64,000 nt of DNA from Ganoderma boninense (GCA_002900995.3 CM035311.1:2232001-2296000), one strand, 5' to 3'; counted from the first letter of the stretch, positions 23,579-36,368 are shown. The notes: generated by a model not told the origin, from the letters alone. Program-made: numbers and translations.

Positions 23579-24078
23579 TTGCAAAAGGAAAGGAGAAAAG
23601 AGTACACCAGTGCTCATAAAAAGTTTTAACCTAATGTTATAATTCACTGTTGAGTTAGATCAGGGAGACTTACCAAACAAGCAACAGTGTTGATAAGTGC
23701 TTATGTAGTGAGTGTGGAGCATGGCTTGACAGTTAGGCTAGTAACAAGATGCATTAAGTGAGGTATGTACAAGTGAGAGTACAGTGAGATAAGAGGTCAA
23801 AACTGAGGTCTCTAACTAGTGAAGTTCAGGCCTTACATATATGTACTGGACAGTGAAAACTGAAGACAATAGGTAACTATAGACATGAGAACTAGTAAAA
23901 GAGACAATAGTATGTAGAACAATAACAACAAAAAACAAAAGGGCAACAGAAATTATAATACTGGCAAACAAAGGACAGGTTTGCTAAACAACAGAAAACA
24001 ATAAGAGTGGTACATGAGGCAAACTGTGAAAAAAGAAACTGAGACACTAAGGTAAGTGCTAAGTAGAATGTTTATGAC
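23579..24078 (-). repeat. Degenerate LTR relic of the same gypsy family, CpG-depleted
   Basis: 23635-24078 aligns end to end with the 460-bp LTRs, and 23579-23634 aligns with the internal bases next to the 5' LTR (22376-22431). Almost every CpG of the intact LTR is TpG or CpA here (for example GTCGAGTAAG becomes GTTGAGTTAG). No CpG remains in the relic. It sits exactly between inverted copies of a C-rich sequence (TTCCCTAGT on the left, ACTAGGGAA on the right). Confidence 0.85.
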
Positions 24079-25439
24079 TAGGGAATAGCAGGGGGTAACC
24101 CTGAGGTGTCTGAGCTCTACCCCCCACCCTTACTCTCCAAACTCTTACCTCCTACGGGGGTAGGAGTTGAGCAAGAGGTACAAGTTTCTGACCCCCACCC
24201 TTACCCTTATATACCTTTTTTGTATACTCTTGCAGATTTTGGCTCAAATTAGTACTAGATAGGCAAGATACATGTTTTCTTTGTGTTTACTACTGTTTTA
24301 AAGTAGTAAATGTATATATAAAAAGCATGAATAGCAGTATTACTATAGGTATATAGGTATATTTACAAGTATACTTTTTTTCAAATACCCCTCAAGCTAT
24401 ACACCTGACCCTTACCCCTACCCTTGCCTACCCTTACCCCTGACCCCCAGGGTTTTTCATACTGCCTGCCATTCTCTAATAACAAAAGCCTTGTAAAACT
24501 AGTGACTGTGTAGACAATATGCAGTCTTGGAAACATACCTACCATATGCTACTGTATCTTATTTGAGTACTATTGTACACTACTTACTACTCAATTATTT
24601 AGCAAAGTTTTCAAATACTAATGTCAAAAGAATGAATATACTAATGCCAATGAGACCTGTCCAATACTGTGTTCCAATTTTCTGAAATTACTGTTCATCA
24701 CCTATCACTGCCTTCTCTTTGCAAAGACCTTGACCTACTGTTGTGATTTTATGCTCTGCAGCCTATCTGTCTTCTCATAATTCTCTTCTATTGATTATTA
24801 CTATGCTAGCTATTTGCCCTCTTGTTATACTCTCTTTGTGTCTTTGTATTGAAACACTACATAGACATAGCATTTGATGTCCATTCCGAGTATTGTCAGT
24901 TCTAATTCAGTGGCAAGGTGTTTTCTGTGAGGCTAGTGTCACATTGAAGGTGCAAGAAGGGCAACTGAAACAGCTCATCAGCAACTTTAAACCTTCCTGA
25001 GCACTTTTAAACAATCCTGAGTGCCTGGAGAAGCAGCCTCAGGAGCTTTCAGAAGCCTCAGACTCTAAGTCAGCAGACAACTTAGAGCCTTTCATGGGAG
25101 GTGCTTACCTGGGACTTTAGGGAAGCACAGGGTCCTCCAAAGTGATAATGTTGCTGATGGACACTGGTACGGCTGTACTTCTTAACTAGGACTTGGAGTA
25201 AAATGCAGGGGGCTTTTAGATGAGTAGCGAAGACGTGGAGCAGGCGCTAATGTACACTAGTAATCAAGGGTGACTGCTGAGCCTGTGTAGCCCAGGTCTG
25301 CCCAGGAGGGGCCCTGCTTTGCATTGGTCTGACTTGGTGTGACAATGGTGTTTCATCACACATGTGTCTTGCGACGCATCAGAGACCACCTGTTTGTTTC
25401 TGTTATACAGCTCCTAAACACATTGTGCAGAAGAAATTA
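24079..25439. other. AT-rich, CpG-depleted intergenic DNA, no gene
   Basis: From about 23600 to 25140 I count only about three CpGs. C-rich CCCTTACCC tracts recur at 24110-24200 and 24390-24460, the latter followed by a direct echo of the 23570 region (CCATTCTCTAATAACAAAAG). Nothing protein-like is visible. It is probably an old, methylated and decayed transposon pile. Confidence 0.6.
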
Positions 25440-27766
25440 TTATGTTCCCCCCTGCCTCTTCCCTGAACTTGACTGGGAAACCTGAAGAGTGCCACCAATA
25501 GCCTCACCTACAACTCCTTCCCCCGTCTCAATCTTATTCTTCGCCTCTAAGAAAAACATCACATCTCGAACTTGATTCTGGAGCTCTTCAACCTTTTCCC
25601 GAAATTCTGCAGTCTCCTGAGAAGCTACCTCTGCTTGTTGCTTTGCTTTTGCAAGATTGTTCATCAGGCCCTCGCTTACTGCTCGTTCCTCTCGCAGCTC
25701 TTTGGCCAATGTCCGAGCTAGCTCAGACGCTTTCTCCGCCCTTTTCTCGGCTTTGGTCCTTTCTCGTTCTAGCTCGGCGACACGAAGGTCATTGTCTCGA
25801 GCATGCCGCGCTTCATCCTCTCGTGTCCTAGAATGGGCCAGTTCGATTTCCTTGCTAAGTTGCCCAACGAGAGTCCTCATTGCGTCTACTTGCTTGTGGA
25901 GCTCCGCAGTTTGTTCCTCGTAGAAGCTTCGCTGCGAGTCAAGCTGCGACGTAAGGAGGTAAGAGTATTCGATGCCAATGGCTTCTATCTTTTCTGCCGA
26001 AAGGGCATCCGCCGCCGTGGGTCCTCCACCAACGCCTTCACTCCGTGTTCCAACAGTAGCGGCGGCAGAAGGCAGTTCGACGAGCTTTCCATCGGCCTTG
26101 TTCTGGATCAATCGGTGAACATACCCATCCCCAGCATAGTCCCATACCCGTTGTGTCTCGAGTTCAAGAGCATAGAGGTGGGTTGTAGAGACGTAATGTG
26201 CATGTGCATGCGCTTGGCCATACCGACCGCACCCAATGTTGCCACAGATAAGACATATCCACAAATTCGTAGTCCCTCCGCAGTCGGCACAATAGGTGGA
26301 TTCGTTGGAGGAAGGGACCGATGAAAAGGGGACCGAACGTGCCATCCTCGAGGTACTAGAAATGGGGTGGGACGACAGTAAGGTTTGAGAGTATCGGCAA
26401 ACCGGACACCTGGAACGGAGATATTATACGAAGAGCTTCAGGCGATAGGACGCAGTTACTTACCTGCTGTCGCCCCATTTACCAAGACAGGCGCAATGAA
26501 AGGTATGTGAACAAGGAACCGTTACGAGTCCGGTCACCGCAGCATCCATACGCTCAAGACAGACAGGGCAGGTCGGTAATTCATATGTTCCGGGTACTCG
26601 CAGGGATGATAACCGTGAAATGCTTTGAGATACTTGATCTTCTGGTTCGATGGCCACCGAAAGTACGCGGACGACGTGACAAGTTTCATGCTACGTAATG
26701 GGGGTGTCAGGAAGGGTTCACCGCAATGACAGACAAAATTACATACTTCCATAGAATTGAATTGTTTTCCGTTGTACTCTTCAATGAATTCCACGGCAGC
26801 GGACGGTTCGCGGAACTTCATCACCACGATCGACCTGTTCGGTGCGGAATCCCTGCAAACACCTCGTCTCTCGCATCAAATACTTATTATCAGATCAGAG
26901 CACCCAACCGACATACCTAATCATCCTAAGATGGGCTACCCCATCGGCAGCAGGAGCGACAAAGGTTATAAAGTCTGAAGGCGTCATCCAGGAGGGGACA
27001 GCTAACACAGCCAGGGTGACATCGTCCGACTCGATCACGGTTTGAGACGCGGCGCCCGAGCGGGAAGGTTTGGTAGATACTTGAGATGTCAAGCCTGGAT
27101 AGGAACCACCTTTACCAGTATTGCCGTCAACCTTCGTATATTCGCGGAAGATATGTACCACGCCTTCAGGCAAGTTAGTTGAACCAGACTTGTGGTTGTG
27201 AGGCGTGAACGTCGCCGTGGCAGGTTCCCCTAATGTTCCATTTGCTCAGCTGGATGGGGAACACTGGAAGTTTACGTACCCTTGCGTCGGGCTGGCTTTT
27301 CGCGTTCCTTTCCAGATACAACGGTCTTGAATGCGTTCTCAGCGGCGTCCATTGTAAGTAAGTCTACCCAGTCGAGGCGAATCGGACCTAGACGGCAGTC
27401 TTTGCGACTCGTATCCCTTGCAGTGATACCGAATGGATTGCTGTGTGCCGATACGGTGTTCCTGCGGATAGAAAATGGCACGTCTGACTGAGAGTGCGTG
27501 GGAAGTGGCTGGAATAGGGTGCTTGGAATAAACGCCTGAGTGTGCTTTGGAACTCCGGGTGGGGGTGGCTTGTATGATGTGGAGGTTGTAGACGGTAAAC
27601 CGGACGTTTGAGGGGTGGAGTTCAAGGAGATGCGGATATGGTAGCCTCTCATCGTGTGGACATGTCTGTGGACGATGACTCCGTCCGATGAGCGCGAGGT
27701 GGTGGGTTTGTGGCAAGCAGGAGCAAGCACTGCAGGGACGCCCATCATTTGATCATAGACGCTCAT
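25440..27766 (-). CDS. ETP1: BRAP2/ETP1-type RING and UBP-finger E3 ubiquitin ligase
   Basis: Five exons on the minus strand (27766-27280, 27229-26917, 26852-26747, 26690-26464, 26409-25440) give 700 residues. In order: a variable N-terminus; an RRM-like BRAP2 domain (about residues 165-310, with MKFREPSAAVEFIEEYNG and FNSME); a RING finger (about 342-385: CPVCLERM, CSHTFHCACLGKW, CPVC) split by the last intron; a ubiquitin-binding UBP zinc finger (about 420-490: CADCGGTTNLWICLICGNIGCGRY, then HYVSTTHLYALEL); and a long coiled coil to the end. The family (human BRAP/IMP, yeast Etp1) is cytoplasmic and links ubiquitin binding to signalling or stress responses. The start codon is 151 bp from the divergent Nudix gene, so they probably share a promoter. 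No defect is seen. Confidence 0.92.
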
Positions 27767-27917
27767 AGATCACCTGACACTGCACTGGAGGTATAAGTCA
27801 TGTGTTGCGTGCAGTGGAGCCTGAGGTTACCTATGCCTATGCCGTCCGCAACTGGTCAACGTTTATACCACCGACTCGCCAAGGTCTTACGACGTTCAAT
27901 CGTCGACGCTAGTACTG

Positions 27918-28824
27918 ATGCTCCGGACATTCTGCACCAACGGTGCTGCCTCTGCTTCGCTGAACCTCTCTGCTAGACCTCTCATCACACTTACTGACCC
28001 ATTGACCCCTCGCGCACTGAACGTCATCCGGAACGCCCTCCAAGCACCCTCCTCGCAATCAGAGAATGCATATGACAAGTCGGGTGGCAATGCCGCTGTA
28101 TTGATCCCGCTTTGCAATGTCAAAGGACAATCTGGAATTCTACTTCAAGTTCGCGGGAAGCTAAGAACGCACGCAGGAGAAATCAGGTGTGTTCATGATC
28201 CAAAAAAACGTCCCCGTTACAGTTACTAGACAACCGATGCAACATTGTGGCTTGCTAGTTTTCCTGGTGGCAGAGTCGATGAGGTCTGTCAGGTTGCCTA
28301 TATACGTGCGAAATAGTGAGTATATCAGACAATTTCACTAACGCACCTTTAGATCGATCCAACTCCTCTGGACGCTGCACTCAGAGAGACGAAAGAGGAA
28401 ATGGGGATCCATCCCTCCCAAGTGGACGTCTTAGGTCGTCTCGGACCACTTGAAAGATCCCTGGGTGGTATGAGGGTGTGGCCATATGTCGTCCGTCCCA
28501 TCTGAAACTTTGTACGCCTCAAGTCTTATCGTCCTAACATGAAAATTTCTGTTGTAGGGATTTGTGCACCCTCCCCCCACCTTCTCTGACCTAGAGCTCT
28601 CTAGTTCAAACTCACAGTCAAGCGACTGTTTGTCACTACCACCTCTATCGCTCTCCTCATTGACATTGTCACCCCAAGAAGTCACGCATGCCTTTCATCT
28701 TCCCCTTTCTGCCGTCCTTTCGCCCCTGCGATTACGACCGTCTCTCTTCCGCGGTCGCAAGCCGTATTACGCAATCAGTGTTGCGGATCTAGTGAGCGAC
28801 ACTGACCTGGACTCGGTGTATTGA
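27918..28824 (+). CDS. PCD1: Nudix hydrolase, CoA diphosphatase type (NUDT7/PCD1-like)
   Basis: Four exons (27918-28186, 28259-28283, 28353-28490, 28558-28824) join in phase to 232 residues. One exon is only 25 bases and encodes the GGRVDE part of the Nudix box. The box reads FPGGRVDE, then ALRETKEEMGI after a short insertion, as in the CoA-directed subfamily; WPYVGFVHPP follows. These enzymes hydrolyse CoA and related diphosphates with Mg2+ or Mn2+, often in peroxisomes. No clear C-terminal SKL-type signal is present, so the location is unknown. The substrate is inferred from subfamily resemblance. The gene runs toward VMA12, leaving 627 bp of AT-richer DNA without a gene (28825-29451). Confidence 0.85.
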
Positions 28825-29451
28825 TAACAAGGTCTCAACCAGGTGGACACGGATTGTCCTTGGAGCTCGTGCCACAATCCCAAACAAGAGTTTCAGATCA
28901 GGAACGGCCAAGACAAACGGCTGGAGGTGTGGGGCTTAACAGGATGGTACCTTTGCGCATTTCTTCAAATCCTCAAAGTATATGGATATTAGTATGAATA
29001 CAAAAAACCCTCCAGCTAGTCTCAGACGTTGGAATGCACTGTGTGGAGTGTCCCCGCTTCCTTTCCATGGCAGTGGAATCTTCTGTGCTCCAACACCGTA
29101 TCAATATCTGATGCTCATGCAACGATTTTCAGAGTCCCGATGGCATTAGAGAAATTTTGAAATATAGAAGCTAGTGCAGCCTAGGAGGCCTGCTATCCCA
29201 GTTACTACCACTGTATGACTACCTAGGATGCTATATCTGAACTCTGAACGGTCAACCCCCGTGCCAAATCAATGCTGTCACTAGCTTCTGGACTCCTGAA
29301 TCAAAATCCCCACAAGTCACCCATCGCCTCTATCCAGCAATTAATCAACCCATCCAATGAGGAATCAAACATGAACGAATAATTTGATGAGTCATACCAA
29401 ATTTCAATCCTGTTAGAGGCGCTCCAAAACTCGAGAATACTCAGCAAGTCG
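28825..29451. other. Convergent intergenic spacer
   Basis: The spacer holds the 3' ends of the Nudix and VMA12 transcripts. No coding or RNA gene is recognised. Confidence 0.5.
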
Positions 29452-30354
29452 CTAAAAATGCTTTTTAGAACTGTCCGACGTGCTACTAGTTGCACTTCGT
29501 GCATGGAAGGTGTTCCCGGGGATACTCGAAATGTGTGTCAGCACTGCCGTCGTCGTGTTGATATGTGGTACCATCCTGCTATCAACTTCGCGAGACCCAC
29601 AGGCACTGTCGGGATCCCATTTCTTGTCTTGAGATGGTGAAAGACCCCCTGACGTTTCGGTTGGCCTGGGGATGTGTGTTGCGCGACGACGATGCGGTTT
29701 GTTTCGCTGGCCATCCCAGATCAAATAAAGGATTATTTCGGATGCTGCGACGAGGACGGCAACCGAGAACGCTAAGAGCACTTTCTGAGCAAAAGTATTG
29801 AGCTATGAGGCGAGGTGAGTTGTCAAACGCGCGGGACGCACCCATTCTTCCCTCCATAAAAGGCGGCCGGCTGCCCACCATGTAGCAACTCCGGAACCCC
29901 CAATGCTGAGCAGTGCATTGGCAACCGCAGTCACAGCTCGCCGGTCTCCGACCTCCCGCGAATGGGATACTTGAGAATCGCTAACGGGGGTGGTAGGGAC
30001 CAACGGAAACCTGCGCTCTGGGGATGTGCGCGAGCCAGCAAGCAGCGCAATCATGGAATAATCCTGTACGCGAAGAGGGGGCTGGTGGCCCCTCATCGCG
30101 CACTCCGCTGCTGAAGTCCGGGTCCACTTGGAGATTGCCGCGAGGAGGGGGTAGGGTATCGTGCGTACGACGACATGTTCTGACATCTCGGGGCCATGAG
30201 AAGGCATATGTGGCGCCACCAACGTGAACTCGAGAACGTCCTTGAGTTCTGCTGCCATCTGTTCGGGCAGGATTGCTAGGAGAGGACGCAGAGAGTCGGC
30301 TAAGTGGTCTTCGAGTGATACATTGATAGTTGCGGCGGCAAGATTGTTCGACAT
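29452..30354 (-). CDS. VMA12: V-ATPase assembly factor VMA12/TMEM199 family
   Basis: Two exons (30354-29842 and 29784-29452) give 281 residues. The N-terminal half is soluble (LEDHLADSLRPLL, then DYSMIALLAGSR). Two hydrophobic segments follow: ALLSIGGSGVATWWAAG and, after the intron, KVLLAFSVAVLVAASEIIL, the double-span hairpin of the family. A polar tail completes the protein. In yeast Vma12 (Vph2) works in the ER with Vma22 and Vma21 to assemble the Vo sector of the vacuolar proton pump. An in-frame GTG-type extension upstream was rejected in favour of the first good ATG, 247 bp from the divergent ataxin-10 gene. Confidence 0.85.
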
Positions 30355-30601
30355 ATGTGGATGAAGGAGGCTGAGACAGAAATGGCCAGGCCAGAGTCGT
30401 GTGCGGGGCTGCACGTCGTGGGGGGAGATGGTCTCGCTGTGGACGGTGGGTGGGGTTGGCAAGTTGAAGGAGTGCGGCGAGTTGGGAATGACATACGTAT
30501 TACGTGGGCGCCAGATGCACCCGAAGATCGATTTTGCCTCGCGACCTCGAGAAAACCACCACCATGAACCCAGACCTCACACGCCCTTTTGTCCTCTATC
30601 C

Positions 30602-32943
30602 ATGAGCGCAGAGAACATACAACTTTGCGAGGACAATATGGCGGCGATGAGTTCCGACGTCCTCAGAATTCAAGAAGTTGCGCTCTCGTTCGATCCTATT
30701 AACTCGGCGTCCATGCGAGATCTTGTCCAAGTTCTAAACGGTTACTCGGCTGTCCTTGCCCACAGCGAACTTATGCGGTATGTCTTCCCAGTCCGTGACT
30801 GATACACGTATCAACATACTTCCAGACAGAATCTTGGCAACTCAACTAGCCCCTCTATTTGGCTCGTCCTGCGGCAACTCTGGGGCCTCACCTCGGCCAT
30901 CCACCAGAGGTCCGACCCAGACCCAGAACTTCACCGGTTGTCCATGGATATCTGCGCTTCCTTAGCGAAGTTCACTCGTAACCTTGTTGCGAGGAACACT
31001 GCCAACCAAATGAAGGCGCTGTTCGTATCTTTGTGTCATTCATACCTTGCCCACTCTAACGAAGATGTGAGTGCAGCGAAAACGAACCGGCGATTCGGGA
31101 GCTCGTCTTCAACTATACGTCATATTCTGTGACACAAGATTCTTCTTGTTGGTGCAATTTTTTGTTCGAAACTGCTTCCTGACTCTCAAGATTGCATCAG
31201 CCTATCCTGTCACTCGTCTGCTTACACAAACGTTGTCAAACATTGTCACCGGGAATGATGCCTCAGCACAAAAGCTATGGACGGATTATTTGAGTCTCCC
31301 AGAAGAGAAGCTCATTATCACGTAGGCATCTTGCCAGTTTCTTGGGTCGTCGTCTCATCATTTGGGTCTTCTTGCAGAAGGCTTTTTGCTTCTCCTGACA
31401 CCCTCACGGTCACTTCCGCCTTCGTCTTCGTGCTAAACTGCATCCACGGAAGCATCAGTAGGCTGTGGGTCTCCTCTTCTGCTTAGAAGTGTTCACCGCA
31501 TACAAACTGATGGGGAATTGTAGGAAGATCCTGGTCGACAGTCCGCGAGGACCTCGAGTATGTCTGATATTGCTTGACCGGCTCGCTTCATTCTTCGAGG
31601 CAGACAGCTCGAGCGAAGAAGGCCGAGCCTTTGACATTGGGTACGTTGGCTAAGCTTACTCGCTTTAGTCCTCAATTTCGACTCCTTGCCTCATGACCAT
31701 GCACAGATGTGAAATATTCAACCGCATTACAGAGGCAGAACTGATACCGAAGTTGTATGATAATCTTGCGGTGTGCGTCACCAACCTCCTCGAAACAGAG
31801 TTTCTATGCCCCTCTTCTTCTCGACCTCTGCCTCCTTCCCGTGCTCTAACCCGTTTGATAGGGAGGACGAACCTGTCACCCCGCATCAGACCACTCTTTT
31901 GAAGCTCGTCGACTCTTTCCTGCACCATTCAAAATCTAGTCATGAGCTGTCATCAAGACCATCCGAGAAAGGCGGCTATGGTCTTCTCAATATGCTTGCA
32001 CGCGAATTTCTTGCATTGTCAACATATATACAAGCCTCTACACTGCGAGGCCTCAGTTCCCCGGGTGAGGATTCATTTGACGCAACTCTCCACAACCATA
32101 TGATTATCACTAACAGTGCACGTATCATCTAGAAAATGACCCTAATATCTCACCCTCCTTGGAGTTTGACATTCTGCTCCCCAAAGTCTGCGAAGGATTG
32201 GTTTTGGTGGCTCAATGCCTCACGACTATTGTCCTACAAGCTCAAGATGCTAATATTCTTATCCCAATGTCAAACCCAACTTCTGAGGGTTCTGGTTCGG
32301 CATACCGGTTGTCATCCTCAGCACCCCTCGGGCAAGGATTCATCAAAGGTCTCATTGGTATGTAATTAAACCATACCTCCCATATTGTTCTGACATCTCC
32401 GCTCTTTCCCATACGTCGTTGTGGCCCTGCTCCTTTCACGTACTTATATCCCTCAGAGCTTCTTCGTGTCATTGACACCCTGGTTCCTAGGATTACGTAC
32501 GGAAGGGTAGTGGAAATCCCATCGACCCAAGATCGGGAGATTCGGAGTGCCGCTCCAGCAATTGCCAGCAACGGCGGAGACCGAGACCCCAAGCTTGTCC
32601 AAGCCGCCCAAGTATTTGCCCACATCAAGCGCGACCTCATCCGTCTGCTTGGGATCCTGGCTTCGGATAACCGAGTAGTCCAAGACCATGTGCGGGAATG
32701 CGGCGGCCTTCCTGTGGTCATGAACCTTTGCGTAATTGACGATTACAACCCATGTGAACGCTACTTTCAGGCATTTTTTAAGATTTCGCTAATCGGTCAC
32801 TAGATCTACGAGAACATGCTATTTTTGCGCTCAGAAATCTCCTTCATGGAAATTTAGAAAGCCAGGCAGCCGTGGACAGAATCAAGCCCGTTGGGAGATG
32901 GGATGAGGAGAATTTTCTCCGGGACTTTCAGGATCCTTCTTAG
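30602..32943 (+). CDS. Ataxin-10 family protein (CTR86-like)
   Basis: Eleven exons join in phase to 562 residues: 30602-30777, 30826-31020, 31077-31128, 31191-31321, 31378-31464, 31524-31640, 31707-31772, 31862-32064, 32133-32357, 32457-32753, 32804-32943. The C-terminal ataxin-10 domain is clear: RDLIRLLGILASDNRVVQD, ECGGLPVVMNLCVIDDYNP, then LREHAIFALRNLLHGN. The N-terminal part has armadillo-like helices (TRLLTQTLSNIVTGND). Human ATXN10 has roles in cytokinesis and neuronal survival; the yeast homologue Ctr86 is poorly understood, so the fungal role is open. The exon-5/6 join (31464 to 31524) is the least certain. The stop lies 131 bp from the LEO1 stop, so the transcripts converge and may overlap. 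Confidence 0.85.
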
Positions 32944-33074
32944 TCGCCGTGTGCTGACTGGTGATCGGTTAGTATTGTAACTATGCTGATGGATGTGGAT
33001 GTTCAATGGAGCAACTCTCATATTGGACGCCAAACAAACGGTGAAGCCTCGATGCACAGACGTTGAATGCCAAA

Positions 33075-34880
33075 CTAGTCTTCCTCCTCTTCCTCCACAC
33101 CCACCGCACGTCTCTTCCGCCCACCGGAGGCCCCACGACCGCGGCGGACAGCAAAGTCATCTTCATCCTCGGACTCTACATCCATTACGTCTTCTCCGGC
33201 AGCATCTCCACCCAGATCTTCGACGGCCAAGTCGCGGTCGCTGGCATCCCGTTGACGGCGCTTGCGTTGCTCCGCCTCGTTTTGGCTGATCTTCGCCTCG
33301 AGCCTCTCCAAGTCGTCCTCGCCGGCGTCTTCCTCCTCTCGGGCTGACCGCTTCCGCTTTCGCCGACTAGGCTCTCCGCCCCCGAACTCATCGTCTTCGT
33401 CGGAGTCCGCGACGAGGAAATCATCGGTCTGGTATTCGCCTGGACCCTTCCTTCCGTTTTCGTCGCCCAAGTGTTTGCGTTTGCCTTTTCGGCCTGCTGT
33501 GTCTTCGCCATACTCGTCCTCAGAACCACCCTTACCAAAGGCGCCGTCGTCGTCCTCTTCGTCGTCTGACCACATATCGTCTGGACGCTTGCGGGTGTAG
33601 CTTTGCCGGCGCCGGCGCGTCCCTCCAAACCCATCGTCCTCCCCAGTGGGACCGCCTCGAGACTTACGGGGTTTCCGAGCGACCGCTTTCGCCAGCTCCA
33701 GCTTTTCGCGTTCTGGGTCCATCTTGGGCTCCGGGACCATGCGTAGCCGCGCAACGCGTGAGTGTTTTTGGCCGACGGCGCGCACAAGCATTCGGTGGGT
33801 CTCAGATTGCATGCCAGTAGGACGGAGGGACATGTATCCCGCAATGACAGCCTCGCATTGGAGAATTTCGGCGCGTTTGTGTTGGGCGACAAGATAGGTG
33901 AGGCCCTGTGCATGACCAACGCCGGAGATGGCATTTTGGGATTGGGATTGGGAAAACGAGGACTGCGACTGCGACAGTGGGGCGGCACTGTTGCCAAGAG
34001 CTTGTCGTGATACGGAGCCAGATGTGTCGATGGACTGTGAGATGTCGAAAAGTTCTCTTCCAAGCTGGAGGGAAAGGGAGCCGTCGGACCATCTGACGAT
34101 GCGACTGTTGGACTGCTTCCTCTAAAAGGCGATATTGGGTCAGCAAGGAGGACGAGTTGTATGCGAGTCAAGGTGGTTGATAGACGAGGGCTCACATCCT
34201 GTCCGAATTCGTCTTTGGACCATCGCCATCGGACGGTGTTTTCGACCTTGAGCTTTATGGACATGCTCTTTTCGCGAAGGGACTCGGCATGATGAGGGTC
34301 TTCTTCCTCCTGTTCTGGACCGATGTAGGTCTCTGGATGGAAGGGCTTGGAGTCAAGTTTGATAAAGTTTGGCATGCGGATGACCCAATGCTGAATGAAG
34401 GTGGGTGAGGGGAAAGGAGAGGTGTGGATGAGAGAAGGGGCTTACGTTGGCGTCGGAACTTCTAGGGACGGGGATGTTGGGAATGGCGACATCTGCTTCG
34501 AGCCTGTGTTCAACAGGGGGATCGAGGACATCGTCTTCGGCATACTCGAGTTGTTCTCTGTGTCTGCGCTCGGGAGAGGAGAGACGATCATCTTGTTCTG
34601 GAGGCTCTGAGGCGACGGAAGAAGCGGGCCTGATTGATTGGGGGGTGGGAAGGCTGCATGAGGCATAGCATAGGAGGAGGAAAGAGGGGACAGACTCGTG
34701 CTGGACCATGTTGACGTCCTCGTCTTCCCCGAAAAGGTCATCCATCTCTTCGTTGAGATGGTGTTGGGGGGATAGTTGGGTGTGGAGGTGTGATTGGACG
34801 GCGTCCATGTCGTCCTCGGATTTGGGAGACGGGGATGTGTCGTATGCGGAGGCATCGAGGGCGCCGGCGAGAGAAGACAT
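33075..34880 (-). CDS. LEO1: LEO1, subunit of the PAF1 transcription elongation complex
   Basis: Four exons (34880-34696, 34629-34446, 34390-34196, 34121-33075) give 536 residues. The acidic N-terminus (NEEMDDLFGEDEDV) precedes the conserved LEO1 core (about residues 125-330): MPNFIKLDSKPFHPETY, then KLKVENTVRWRW, then SNSRIVRWSDGSLSL, TYLVAQHKRAEILQCE and GYMSLRPTGMQSETH. The tail is a long Asp/Glu and Lys/Arg low-complexity region, as usual for Leo1. The first intron removes a hydrophobic stretch that would be out of place in Leo1; its coordinates are inferred. With Paf1, Ctr9, Cdc73 and Rtf1 it travels with RNA polymerase II in the nucleus and promotes H2B ubiquitination and H3K4 methylation. 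Confidence 0.93.
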
Positions 34881-36368
34881 GGCGGAGGAGGGGAGGATGG
34901 GGAGGAGGGAGCGGTGGCTGAGAGAGAGAGAGAGCGACGTCGGAGAGCGTGGCCTGGCGCGGCGGTGTTGGAAGCGTGAGCGCTGGAGCCGAAGCCGCGG
35001 AGTCGAGCATTGCAAGCAACGTCGTCTAGCCTCCGCTGGTCGACCTCTGCCTACAGAGGCCTACAGCAGCCTACAGCTTAGGCCAGTCCCGCACATCCGG
35101 CGCCGGTGCAGAGGCGGGCTGAGTCCTCGCAATCGCCCGGCCATCGTCCTCCCAGTGCCAGTGCTGTCGCCATCCCCAGCCACGCCTGTGTTTACCAGAA
35201 GCTCACACCGACTGCCCCTCTTCCATGCCCTCCTACCCGACGACGGTCTCCCTCTCCCAGCACTCTATCACTCCTTCGTCGATGGCTCACCGTCCTTTGC
35301 CCCGTCGCACTGCAATAGATTCACTTCTGTACATCCCCCATGTCTTCCTTCTCGTTGCCGTACCCTGTCCTTGTCATCTCTTCCTTTGCCAATGTGACCC
35401 TGTCTCTCCCAGTCTGCTCTTCGGCCTTGCCCTGCCGCAGCTCTGGCTCTTTACGCGTCGCCCCTCCGTCGATATCCGTGTTCTCACTCGAGCGCTGCAT
35501 CCGAACTAGCACTCATCTGTGAATGTCCTCAGCACTGATCTGCCCCGACCCGATCGCCTCAGTGTCCGACTGCCTCTCTCCTGGCAGTGGCTCACATGTG
35601 CTCTGTATCCACCTGTACCCGTGGCCATCGACAGCCTTGTCACTCGCATGCTTCCCGTCCTGTGCATCCCGAGCGCGTTGATGTTCTCCAGAGAACGTGT
35701 ACACTGCCTTTTGCCGCACGAGAGTCCAAGTCACAGATGTCACCTCCCCAGCTTCCTTCCGGCTCCGCGCTGCGGCAGCATCTTCCAGCTTGAGTCATAC
35801 TCGTCTCCAGTCCATAAATTTCGATTTCTTGCCCTCGGTGAGCCCTCTTACCCGTGTTCCTGGCTGCTCGCCAACGCAAATTAAATCACCGTGTCTGCCA
35901 CCCACACTCCAGACTCAAATACAGGCCCATTTGTGTTCCAAGGAGCCTCGCATACGGCCAAATCTGCTCGCACTGTGGGAACCCTGGTACATCTCCCCAC
36001 CCCCGAGTGCAGCCTGACCTATCGCCGCAACCTGACACCCGACCGCGTCGGCAGAAGACTACCGAGTCGCCGCAAGCAGAAGTGGACCAGAGAGCCTTCG
36101 CCAGCGGTGCACTGCCCACCTGCGTGTCCTCACCTGCCTTGCCTTTTCCGTCCTCAGACGCCCACTGTCCTTCAAATACTACACCTCGTTCCGCCCCAGG
36201 ACCCCAGCCTCGACATAACTACCCTTCTTAGCCCTCCTCGGTCCCTCGCCTGTCAACCCACCACCCCATCGTCAGCATGACTCTCCCCTCTCCATACCCT
36301 GCACCTCCCACTCTCCCTCTGCCCCCTCCCCACCTCTCTCCAGCCTCCCTCATACCTCGCGCCACCCC
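34881..36368. other. Divergent upstream region of LEO1 and the 36.4-kb gene
   Basis: About 1.5 kb of C/T-rich DNA on the plus strand contains many short overlapping frames with no family resemblance. A long pyrimidine-rich leader just before 36369 fits a basidiomycete 5' UTR. No gene is called. Confidence 0.5.

Noticed and set aside
23410..24460. CCCTTACCC and CCCTAC tracts as telomeric DNA
   Set aside because: The units are irregular and inverted within the block, not tandem TTAGGG arrays, and intact genes continue on the right.
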